A program made the position numbers and the translations under genes. The notes below the pieces were generated by a model. That model ran no database searches and had not been told where the DNA came from. It was given only the letters and a program-made list of their open reading frames with translations. This document shows, piece by piece, positions 1 through 5,159 of a stretch of 5,159 bases of DNA. Position 1 is the first letter of the stretch. Each line of letters opens with the position of its first letter. Source of the DNA: Desulfovibrio sp. UBA4079 (lineage in GTDB: Bacteria > Desulfobacterota > Desulfovibrionia > Desulfovibrionales > Desulfovibrionaceae); contig DFYP01000127.1 of NCBI GenBank assembly GCA_002382645.1, positions 1 through 5,159 of the forward strand, written 5' to 3'.

Positions 1-1882
1 CCTGGTGGCCCAGCTCGGTCATGTCCTTCTTGAGCACCTCGGCCTGCTCGTTGATCCGGGTCACGGTGTTGACCACCTCGTCCACCAGGTGCTCGCCCTC
101 CTGGGCCTTGGCCTTGGCCTTGTCGGCCAGCTCGGCCGCGGTGGAGGCGCTCTTGGCCACCTCCATGACCGTGGCGTTCATCTCCTCCATGGCCGTGGCG
201 GCCTCGCCGGTGCGGTTGCGCTGCTCCTCGGAGCCCCGGCTGGACTGCTCGATCTGGGCCGAGAGCTCCTCGGAGGCCGAGGCCACCTGGTCGGACACCG
301 TGTTGGCCGCGGCCGCGGCCGCCGCGATCTTCTGGTTCTGGGCCTCGATCTTCTTCTGCTGGGCCCGGATGTCGGTCAATTCGAACCAGGTGGCCAGGAC
401 GCCCAGGAGGTTGCCGTCCAGGTCGTTGATGGGCGTGCTGGTCACGTCGAAGATCTTGGCGTTGCCCTTGGCCGTGGTGTACTCGACCTCGGCGTCCAGG
501 CGGCGCTTCTCGCGCAGGGCCTTGAGGGTCAGGGTCTCGCGGCCGGGATCGCCGTAGACGAACTGGCCCGAGACCTCGCCGTAGTGGGCCTGGGGATCGC
601 CCTCGCGGTCCAGGGCGGCCATCATGTGGGCGTTGATGAAGGTGGCCTTGTTGTCGGTGTCGAAGACCGAGCAGGGCAGGACGAACCCGTCGAGCACCCC
701 CTGGGCGAAGCCGAGCTTCTGCTTGAGTTCGGCCACCATCTTGCGCATGGCCTCGGCCAGCACGCCGACCTCGTCCTTCTGGACCACGTCGAGCTTCTGG
801 TTCAGGTCGCCCTCAGCCACCTTGGTGGCGAAGAACACGCCCTTGCGCAGGGGCCCGGTGATGAGCCGGGTGAGCACGATGGCCACCACGAAGCCCAGGA
901 CCACGGCCACCACCAGGCCGCCGATGACCACCCGGGAGGCCGTGGACAGGCTCTCGGCCGCCTCGGCGGCGATCTTCTGGGCCTGCTCCATGCCGGCCTG
1001 GGCCGTGACCCCGGCGGCCTCGAGCACCGCTTCGGCGGCCTTGTTGCGGGCCGTGTCCAGGTCGCGCAGCTTGATCCCCAGGTCCACGATGCGCTTCATG
1101 GCCGCCCCGTAGCCGTCGGCCGAGGAGCGGATGGCCGCGATCTGCCGGAGGTTCTCCTCCTGGCGGGTGACGGCCTTGAGCTTGTCGCAGAGCTGGTCGA
1201 TCTGCTCGAAGTTGGGCAGGGCGGCCTTGGCGATGTCCACGTCCCCGGTGGACTGGGACTTGAAGTTCTTGATGCGGCAGTCGCTGCCCAGGGCCACGAT
1301 GCGCGTGACCATGGCCAGCTTGACGTGGCGCTCCTCGATCTTTTCCGCGGACAGCCCGGCGGCCAGCTCGCGGGTCATGGTCTCGTTCTGGTCCTCCAGG
1401 AAGTCGCTGGCGTTCTTGACGAACTCCGCGGCCAGGCCGTCCATGGCTTGGCGCTCACGCAGGAGGGCCTCCACGGCCTCGTTGGAAGTCTTGGCCTCGC
1501 GCTCGTACTCGTCCACCCCGGCCTGGGCCGCTGCGGCGTTCTCCTTGAGCTTGGTCAGGAAGGCCTGGGCCGTATACAGCTCCTTGGCGTCGGCCAGGTC
1601 CTTGCGGACCTCGGCCAGGTGCTTGAGGCCCTCGTCCCAGTATTTCTTGTCCTTGCTGAAGAAATACCCGCGCATGGAGAACATGGTGCGCAGGGAATCG
1701 CGCTGCACCTCGCTGGCCACGCGCACCTCGGGCACATGGGCGTTGGCCAGCTTCTCGCCGCCGGTCTGGACCACCTTCATGTTGACCACGGCCAGCACGC
1801 CCAGGGCCGCGGCCAGGGCCAGAAGCGCGCCGAACCCCAGTCCCAGCTTGACCCCGACTTTGAGATCCTTGAAGCTGATCAT
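1..1882 (-). CDS. Methyl-accepting chemotaxis protein with HAMP and PAS domains (3' end beyond window)
   Basis: Inner-membrane chemoreceptor that should pass ligand or redox signals to the CheA/CheW complex. The first 627 residues are present and the frame is open to the left edge. Visible order: short cytoplasmic N-terminus; TM1 about residues 12-33; a large, mostly helical periplasmic domain about 34-316; TM2 about 318-338; HAMP about 339-390; PAS about 395-505; then the start of the coiled-coil signalling domain. Residues 562-571 (ATAMEEMNAT, Glu566-Glu567) fit the MCP methylation consensus exactly. The conserved hairpin tip that contacts CheA/CheW is not in the window, so roughly the last 150-250 residues are missing. 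The ectodomain is longer than a simple four-helix bundle and could be an HBM-type double bundle (inference). It contains two cysteines, Cys202 and Cys232. The ATG at 1882 is chosen because a strong Shine-Dalgarno lies just ahead and TM1 follows at once. The family call is secure; the ligand is unknown. Confidence 0.95.
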   Translation of the reverse strand, partial: MISFKDLKVGVKLGLGFGALLALAAALGVLAVVNMKVVQTGGEKLANAHVPEVRVASEVQRDSLRTMFSMRGYFFSKDKKYWDEGLKHLAEVRKDLADAKELYTAQAFLTKLKENAAAAQAGVDEYEREAKTSNEAVEALLRERQAMDGLAAEFVKNASDFLEDQNETMTRELAAGLSAEKIEERHVKLAMVTRIVALGSDCRIKNFKSQSTGDVDIAKAALPNFEQIDQLCDKLKAVTRQEENLRQIAAIRSSADGYGAAMKRIVDLGIKLRDLDTARNKAAEAVLEAAGVTAQAGMEQAQKIAAEAAESLSTASRVVIGGLVVAVVLGFVVAIVLTRLITGPLRKGVFFATKVAEGDLNQKLDVVQKDEVGVLAEAMRKMVAELKQKLGFAQGVLDGFVLPCSVFDTDNKATFINAHMMAALDREGDPQAHYGEVSGQFVYGDPGRETLTLKALREKRRLDAEVEYTTAKGNAKIFDVTSTPINDLDGNLLGVLATWFELTDIRAQQKKIEAQNQKIAAAAAAANTVSDQVASASEELSAQIEQSSRGSEEQRNRTGEAATAMEEMNATVMEVAKSASTAAELADKAKAKAQEGEHLVDEVVNTVTRINEQAEVLKKDMTELGHQ

Positions 1883-1890
1883 GCCGGAAT

Positions 1891-1897
1891 CCTCCTT
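1891..1897 (-). promoter_or_regulatory. Ribosome binding site of the MCP gene
   Basis: The transcript strand reads AAGGAGG here, a near-perfect anti-16S match, eight bases before the ATG at 1880-1882. This fixes the start of the chemoreceptor. Confidence 0.85.
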
Positions 1898-1956
1898 CCA
1901 TGCCGGGACGCGCACCGCCAGGAAGCAGGCGGAACAAGGGAGAACGCGCCCCAAAA

Positions 1957-1991
1957 CCATGGCTATGCTGGCTATCGTATGGTAGCCACGG
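1957..1991. repeat. Imperfect inverted repeat over the candidate MCP promoter
   Basis: The arms CCATGGCTA (1957-1965) and TAGCCACGG (1983-1991) are inverted repeats matching at 8 of 9 positions, with 17 bases between them. A second copy of GGCTAT lies at 1970-1975, nine bases after the one at 1961-1966. The structure covers the proposed -10 box and start point. It could be a repressor or activator operator, or a leader hairpin if transcription starts further upstream. Confidence 0.4.
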
Positions 1992-2003
1992 AAGCCCGGA
2001 CAA
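1974..2003 (-). promoter_or_regulatory. Candidate sigma70-type promoter for the MCP gene
   Basis: On the minus strand TTGTCC (1998-2003) and TACGAT (1974-1979) each match 4 of 6 bases of the -35 and -10 consensus, with an 18-base spacer. A run of seven T on the transcript strand (2014-2020) lies about ten bases upstream of the -35 box, where an UP element would sit, in a locally AT-rich patch of an otherwise GC-rich window. The predicted start near 1967 gives a leader of about 85 bases. I found no sigma28 (flagellar) or sigma54 motif at acceptable spacing. This is inference from motif matches only. Confidence 0.4.
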
Positions 2004-2034
2004 CCTGTTTTACAAAAAAAGCAATGATAGTTGG

Positions 2035-2070
2035 TAAAAAATAACGCCAAGGGAACAACGCGTTGTGGCG
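2035..2070 (-). terminator. Probable Rho-independent terminator of the amino acid transporter operon
   Basis: About 65 bases past the permease stop, the transcript strand has CGCCA (2045-2049 complement) able to pair with TGGCG across a region that holds the perfect 12-base palindrome ACAACGCGTTGT (2055-2066). An alternative pairing is AACGC with GCGTT (2060-2064 and 2043-2047). Either is followed almost at once by a run of six T (2036-2041). The stems are short, so termination strength is uncertain. The position between two same-strand transcription units and the T-run support the call. Confidence 0.5.
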
Positions 2071-2135
2071 CGCTTTTTCGAGACGCCCCTGCGGCGCTGC
2101 CGTTTGTGTGCGATTTTTCCGGGAAACCGGGCCCG

Positions 2136-3914
2136 CTACATGCGCAGGCGGACCTTTTCCGGGGTCAGACGCCGTTCCAGCCGGGCCGCCACCAGGCTCA
2201 TGGCGTAACAGCCCATGAAGTACAGCGCGGCCACGGTGGAATAGATCTCGAAGGGGTGGACCATGAGCCGGTTGTTCAGGCCCTGGGCCACGAAGGTCAG
2301 CTCGAGCACGCCGATGACGTAGGCCAGGGAGGTGTCCTTGAAGATGGCGATGAACTGGCCCACGATGGCCGGGATCATCTGCTTCAAGGCCTGGGGCAGG
2401 ATGATCCGGCGCATGGTCTGGGCATAGGTCAGGCCCGTGGAATAGGCCGCCTCGAACTGGCCCCGGGCGATGTTCTGGATGCCGCCGCGCACGATCTCCG
2501 CGATGTAGGCCGCGGTGAACAGGGTGAGCGCGATGGTCGCGGACCAGAACACGTCCAGGAAGGCGTCCAGGAGCACGGGGATGAAGAAGTAGACCCAGAA
2601 GATCACGATGATCAGCGGGTTGCCCCGGATGAGCTCGATGTAGGCCGTGGCCGGCAGGCGCAGGATGCGGTTCTCGGCCATGCGCGCCAGGCCGATGAAC
2701 AGCCCCAGCACGAAGCTCACCGTGATGGCGATGACCGCCATGATCAGCGAGAAGGACAGTCCGCCCAGGCCCCAGAGGATCTCGTGGGGGTCGCCGTGGG
2801 GGAAGCGCCAGATGAGCAGCGTGGAGAGGTTGCCCCAGACCACGTCCCAGTCGAACGAGCGCAGGCCCAGGACGATCTGCCAGGCCAGGAAGGCCAGCAG
2901 GCCCAGGAACAGGGTCTTGCCCGCCAGGGTCAGAACCAGGCGCAGCAGGCCCCAGGTCCGGACCCAGAGCGCGCCCAGGGCCGAGCGGGTCAGGCCGCGG
3001 CGGCGGCGCAGGGAGCGGCGCAGGGGCCGGGTGAGCACGCGAAGGAACAGCCAGACCGGCGGCAGGACCCGGTCCAGGAGCCGGTCCAGGGCCGTGCGCC
3101 GGGTGGCGCTCTCCATGCGCAGGCGGCGGTTGACCACGTTCAGCGTGGCCGAGATGGCCAGCGAGAGCGAGAGATAGAGCACCGTGGCCGCGGTGGTGGC
3201 CTCGAAGCCGCGGAAGGTCAGGGACTCGATCTGCTGGGACTGCCAGGTGAGATCGGCCACGCCCACGACCATGGCCAGGGACGAGTTCTTCATGTTGTTG
3301 AGGAACTCGCTGCCCAGCGGCGGGATGATGGCCCGGAAGGCCAGGGGCAGGATGATCCGGGTGAGCACCTGGAAATAGGTCAGCCCCGAGGAATAGGCCG
3401 CCTCCAGAAGTCCCTTCTGGATGGACTGGAGCCCGGCGCGGATGACCTCGGCCATGAACGCGCCGGTGTACACGGCCAGGCCGAGCACGGCCACCCAGAA
3501 TTCGTAGTGCAGGGAGAAGAGCCACTCGCGCACGCCCTCGGACAGGAGCTTGGGCAGGGCGAAGTACCAGAAGAACAGCTGCACCAGCAGCGGGGTGTTG
3601 CGGAAGAACTCCACGTAGAACGTGGCCACGGCGCGCAGGGGCTTGAAGTGCGAGAGCCGGGCCAGGCCCGCGGCCGTGCCCAGGCTCAGGGCCGCGGCGG
3701 CGGACAGGAGCGAGATCTGGATGGTCAGGCCCAGGCCCTTCAAGAGTTCCCAGCCCAGGTGCAGGCCGTAGGTCTGGTTCTCCACAAAGAGCACGGACCA
3801 GTCGAACTTGTAGTGGAAGCGGAAGACGAAGCCCCAGAACCAGGCCGCAAAGGCCAGGATCAGGCCCAGGACCAGGTACTGGACCCAGATTTTTTCGAGT
3901 TGACGGCTGAGCAT
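2136..3914 (-). CDS. Polar amino acid ABC transporter permease, tandem fusion of two HisM/GltK-type subunits
   Basis: Membrane subunit of an amino acid importer, 592 residues, about twice the usual 220-270 residues for one PAAT permease. Each half is a full permease with an extra N-terminal membrane helix. Half 1: TM about 12-33, periplasmic FDWSV (37-41), a core with FRNTPLLVQLFFWYF (104-118), and the EAA coupling loop beginning EAAYSSGLTY (171-180). Half 2: TM about 330-351, FDWDV (354-358), IRGNPLIIVIFWVYF (429-443), and the EAA loop beginning EAAYSTGLTY (488-497). The halves are joined by a basic linker with an Arg cluster at 298-306, expected on the cytoplasmic face. Both EAA loops look intact, so one polypeptide should bind both ATPases. 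The gene starts 64 bases after the binding-protein gene. The start codon has only a weak GGGA Shine-Dalgarno at 3921-3924. Family assignment is firm; substrate is inferred from the neighbouring binding protein. Confidence 0.95.
   Translation of the reverse strand: MLSRQLEKIWVQYLVLGLILAFAAWFWGFVFRFHYKFDWSVLFVENQTYGLHLGWELLKGLGLTIQISLLSAAAALSLGTAAGLARLSHFKPLRAVATFYVEFFRNTPLLVQLFFWYFALPKLLSEGVREWLFSLHYEFWVAVLGLAVYTGAFMAEVIRAGLQSIQKGLLEAAYSSGLTYFQVLTRIILPLAFRAIIPPLGSEFLNNMKNSSLAMVVGVADLTWQSQQIESLTFRGFEATTAATVLYLSLSLAISATLNVVNRRLRMESATRRTALDRLLDRVLPPVWLFLRVLTRPLRRSLRRRRGLTRSALGALWVRTWGLLRLVLTLAGKTLFLGLLAFLAWQIVLGLRSFDWDVVWGNLSTLLIWRFPHGDPHEILWGLGGLSFSLIMAVIAITVSFVLGLFIGLARMAENRILRLPATAYIELIRGNPLIIVIFWVYFFIPVLLDAFLDVFWSATIALTLFTAAYIAEIVRGGIQNIARGQFEAAYSTGLTYAQTMRRIILPQALKQMIPAIVGQFIAIFKDTSLAYVIGVLELTFVAQGLNNRLMVHPFEIYSTVAALYFMGCYAMSLVAARLERRLTPEKVRLRM
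2394..2453 (-). repeat. Second copy of the duplicated EAA-loop segment
   Basis: This segment encodes residues 488-507 of the permease. It matches 3345-3404 at about 49 of 60 bases, with a shared block of 16 bases at one end and most of the last 30 at the other. It marks the internal duplication within the fused permease. Confidence 0.8.
3345..3404 (-). repeat. First copy of the duplicated EAA-loop segment
   Basis: This segment encodes residues 171-190 of the permease and is the partner of 2394-2453. The encoded 20-residue loops are identical at 15 positions, in keeping with both halves docking onto the same ATPase. Confidence 0.8.
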
Positions 3915-3926
3915 GGGGTTTCCCGC

Positions 3927-3962
3927 GAAAAGGCCCCGGCCCGGAAATTCCGGACCGGGGCC
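3927..3962 (-). terminator. GC-rich intercistronic hairpin with short T tail, probable attenuator or mRNA stabiliser
   Basis: Positions 3932-3962 form a near-perfect inverted repeat. Arms 3932-3946 and 3948-3962 pair at 14 of 15 positions, the mismatch being 3940 against 3954, around a central A/T loop. On the transcript strand the stem is followed by only four T (3928-3931), then CGCGGG. It lies between the binding-protein stop and the permease start. A leaky terminator, or a 3' barrier against exonucleases, would favour high binding-protein and low permease output, as is known for other binding-protein transporter operons. The structure is seen directly; the role is inferred. Confidence 0.6.
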
Positions 3963-3978
3963 CAGGGAGACCTGCGGC

Positions 3979-4806
3979 CTACGGCCAGGTCTCGATCTTG
4001 CCGCTCATGGGGAAGGCGTACGGCGTGTCCGGACCGTACCACTTGTTGTAGATCTTCATGTAGGTGCCGTCGTTCCAGATGTCCTGGAGGGCGAAGTTCA
4101 CGGCGTCGCGCCAGGCCGAGTCGTCCTGGGGCAGACCCATGCCGTAGGGCTCGTCGGAGATGAAGTCGCCGATGACTTCCCACTTGCCGGGGTCCTGGGC
4201 GGCGTAGCCGATGAGGATGGTGGAGTCCGTGGACCAGCCGGCGGCGCGGCCCATCTGCAGGGCCTGGAAGCACTCGGACTCCTTCTGGAAGGAGATCACG
4301 TTCTGGTCGGCGTTCTTGTCGCCTTCCTTCTTGAGCTGGTTGCGCAGGTTGATCTCGGAGGTCGTGCCCTGCATGGTGGCCACCTTCTTGCCCACCAGGT
4401 CCTTCCAGGTCTTGGCCGAGCCCTTCTTGACCATGACCTTCTGGCCGTCGAAGAAGTAGGTGATGGAGAAGTCGATGCTCTTGTCGCGTTCGCGCTTGTG
4501 GGTCATGTTGGCCACGGACAGGTCGATGCGGCCTTCCTGGACAAAGGCGATGCGGGTCTTGTTGTTCACGGCCACGCGCTCGACCTTCACGCCCAGGCGT
4601 TTGCCGACTTCCTCGGCGATGTCCACGTCAAACCCCACCCATTCCTTCTTCTCATTGTAGAAGCCCGCGGGGATGGAGTCGGTCATGAGGCCGATGCGCA
4701 CGACCTTGTCCTTCATGACGCGGTCGTAGGTGGCCCCGGCCAGGGCCAGGGAGGCGGCCGCCAGCACGAGCAGGCAGGCCAGGCTCAGGATTTTCGCCAG
4801 ACGCAT
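3979..4806 (-). CDS. Periplasmic amino acid binding protein of an ABC importer, glutamate/aspartate (GltI)-like
   Basis: Solute-binding protein of family 3 (SBP_bac_3), 275 residues, normal length. Residues 1-23 are a signal peptide with a hydrophobic core and an ALA cleavage site. Family motifs follow: GFDVDIAEEVGKRLG (58-72), GRIDLSVANMTHKRER (92-107) with Thr102 and Arg105 where the family grips the substrate carboxylate, GTTSE (147-151), and Asp194 in STDST, at the usual amino-group contact. The GTTSE segment, the MGRAAG stretch (185-190) and the KWEVIG stretch (208-213) resemble E. coli GltI, so an acidic amino acid is the likeliest substrate, though glutamine or another polar amino acid is possible. 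The ATG at 4806 is chosen over an in-frame GTG at 4812 because the AAAGGAGA ribosome site (4813-4820) is seven bases from the ATG but abuts the GTG. The gene lies between the ATPase and permease genes of the same importer and ends in TAG. Confidence 0.95.
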   Translation of the reverse strand: MRLAKILSLACLLVLAAASLALAGATYDRVMKDKVVRIGLMTDSIPAGFYNEKKEWVGFDVDIAEEVGKRLGVKVERVAVNNKTRIAFVQEGRIDLSVANMTHKRERDKSIDFSITYFFDGQKVMVKKGSAKTWKDLVGKKVATMQGTTSEINLRNQLKKEGDKNADQNVISFQKESECFQALQMGRAAGWSTDSTILIGYAAQDPGKWEVIGDFISDEPYGMGLPQDDSAWRDAVNFALQDIWNDGTYMKIYNKWYGPDTPYAFPMSGKIETWP

Positions 4807-4812
4807 GTGCAC

Positions 4813-4820
4813 TCTCCTTT
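4813..4820 (-). promoter_or_regulatory. Ribosome binding site that decides the binding-protein start
   Basis: The transcript strand reads AAAGGAGA. The spacing of seven bases from the GGAG core to the ATG at 4806 is good. It is far too close to the upstream GTG at 4812, so the longer protein beginning MHM is unlikely. Confidence 0.8.
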
Positions 4821-4862
4821 GTTTCGTTCAGGTTCCAAAGGCGCAACCATAGCAGAGAACAA

Positions 4863-4889
4863 GGCCCCGGAAAACCCTTCCCGCGGGCC
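4863..4889 (-). other. Imperfect GC-rich hairpin between ATPase and binding-protein genes
   Basis: On the transcript strand GGCCC pairs with GGGCC and, inside a small asymmetric internal loop, GGAA pairs with TTCC around a loop of about five bases. The 3' arm and following bases read CCGGGGCCTT, the same ten bases that end the hairpin before the permease gene. There is no long T-run, so full termination is not expected. It may be an mRNA processing or stability element. The rest of the 90-base gap shows only a weak TATGGT -10-like hexamer at 4846-4851 with no convincing -35. Confidence 0.4.
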
Positions 4890-4896
4890 GTCTTTT

Positions 4897-5159
4897 CTAA
4901 TGTGAGAGAATCTTGCTCAGGAAGTCGCGGGTGCGCTCCTGCTGCGGCCGGAGGAAGAACTCCTCGGGGGTGTTCTCCTCCACCAGGGCGCCGTTGTCCA
5001 TGAAGATGACCCGGTCGGCCACCTCCCGGGCAAAGCCCATCTCGTGGGTCACGCAGACCATGGTCATGCCCTCGCGGGCCAGCGTCTTCATCACGTCCAG
5101 GACCTCGCCGATCATCTCCGGGTCCAGCGCGCTGGTGGGCTCGTCGAAGAGCATGATCT
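4897..5159 (-). CDS. Amino acid ABC transporter ATP-binding protein (5' end beyond window)
   Basis: Energy-coupling ATPase of a polar amino acid importer. Only the last 86 or so residues of a protein normally near 240-250 are present; the frame is open at the right edge. What remains starts in the Walker B motif (IMLFDEP, with the catalytic Glu), continues into the D-loop (SALDPE), and reaches the H-loop (VTHE, switch His). It then shows the PAAT-specific tail: MGFAREVADRVIFMDNG, a PEEFF segment, and the C-terminal RTRDFLSKIL. Walker A, Q-loop and the LSGGQ signature lie outside the window. The apparent Met at 5154 is internal to Walker B, not a start. It is the most upstream gene seen in the operon, 90 bases before the binding-protein gene, and ends in TAG. 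GlnQ/GltL-type identity is clear; the substrate comes from context. Confidence 0.95.
   Translation of the reverse strand, partial: IMLFDEPTSALDPEMIGEVLDVMKTLAREGMTMVCVTHEMGFAREVADRVIFMDNGALVEENTPEEFFLRPQQERTRDFLSKILSH

Noticed and set aside
305..330. GCGGCC-type tandem repeat
   Set aside because: It encodes an Ala run (about residues 519-526) at the start of the MCP coiled coil. Alternating Ala codons in a GC-rich gene explain it without a special element.
5..2044. 679-residue open frame on the plus strand
   Set aside because: It lies antisense to the chemoreceptor gene, is built of low-complexity Gly/Leu/His/Asp-rich sequence with no family motif, and arises from GC-rich third positions on the other strand.
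2102..2130. Small CCGG hairpin just after the permease stop as the terminator
   Set aside because: The stem has only about four pairs and is followed by A residues on the transcript strand, not T. The structure at 2035-2070 fits better.
1972..3525. 517-residue minus-strand frame overlapping the permease
   Set aside because: It is out of frame with the permease; the Pro/Gly/His/Arg-rich translation has no membrane segments or motifs, whereas the permease frame fits its family end to end.
2031..4163. 710-residue open frame on the plus strand
   Set aside because: It is antisense to the permease and part of the binding protein, with Gln/Gly/Asp/His-rich low-complexity translation and no ribosome site. 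The minus-strand proteins have clear motifs over the same bases.
4774..4785. Possible lipobox (SLAC) in the binding-protein signal peptide
   Set aside because: The cysteine is at residue 11, too early to leave a normal hydrophobic core, the -3 residue is Ser instead of Leu, and a good ALA signal peptidase I site follows at 21-23.
4846..4875. Possible internal promoter before the binding-protein gene
   Set aside because: TATGGT at 4846-4851 is a fair -10, but the sequence 17 bases upstream (TTTTCC) matches only 3 of 6 -35 bases and lies inside the hairpin.
3913..4905. 330-residue open frame on the plus strand
   Set aside because: It is antisense to the binding-protein gene and crosses its intergenic gaps. 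The composition is that of a shadow frame.

Overview
The window reads as a high-GC Gram-negative chromosome. Codons end strongly in G or C, and the signalling protein has the HAMP-PAS-MCP layout common in Desulfovibrio-type sulfate reducers. A Desulfovibrionales-like member of Desulfobacterota is my best guess. That is inference from protein style and base composition, since no taxonomic marker gene is present.

All four genes lie on the minus strand, so in transcription order the window is read from right to left. First comes the C-terminal third of an ABC ATPase of the polar amino acid uptake family (4897-5159, cut by the right edge). Next is a secreted glutamate/aspartate-type amino acid binding protein (3979-4806). 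Third is a 592-residue permease (2136-3914) in which two complete HisM/GltK-type permeases are fused head to tail. A 253-base intergenic stretch (1883-2135) follows, with a probable terminator, a candidate promoter and an inverted repeat. The last gene is a methyl-accepting chemotaxis protein (MCP) whose C-terminus runs off the left edge (1-1882).

The first three genes form one complete importer. The binding protein captures an amino acid in the periplasm. The fused permease provides both membrane halves as one chain, and a dimer of the ATPase drives transport. The gaps on either side of the binding-protein gene (90 and 64 bases) each contain a GC-rich hairpin with the same CCGGGGCCTT 3' arm on the transcript strand. 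These may set the relative amounts of ATPase, binding protein and permease. The MCP seems to be a separate transcription unit. Its sensory ligand cannot be read from the sequence, although its position next to an amino acid importer is suggestive.

I see no mobile element, CRISPR array, tRNA, rRNA or clearly undescribed system. The most distinctive items are the tandem permease fusion, the paired intergenic hairpins, and the promoter/inverted-repeat arrangement ahead of the MCP gene. Very long open frames on the plus strand are antisense shadows caused by GC-rich codon use.
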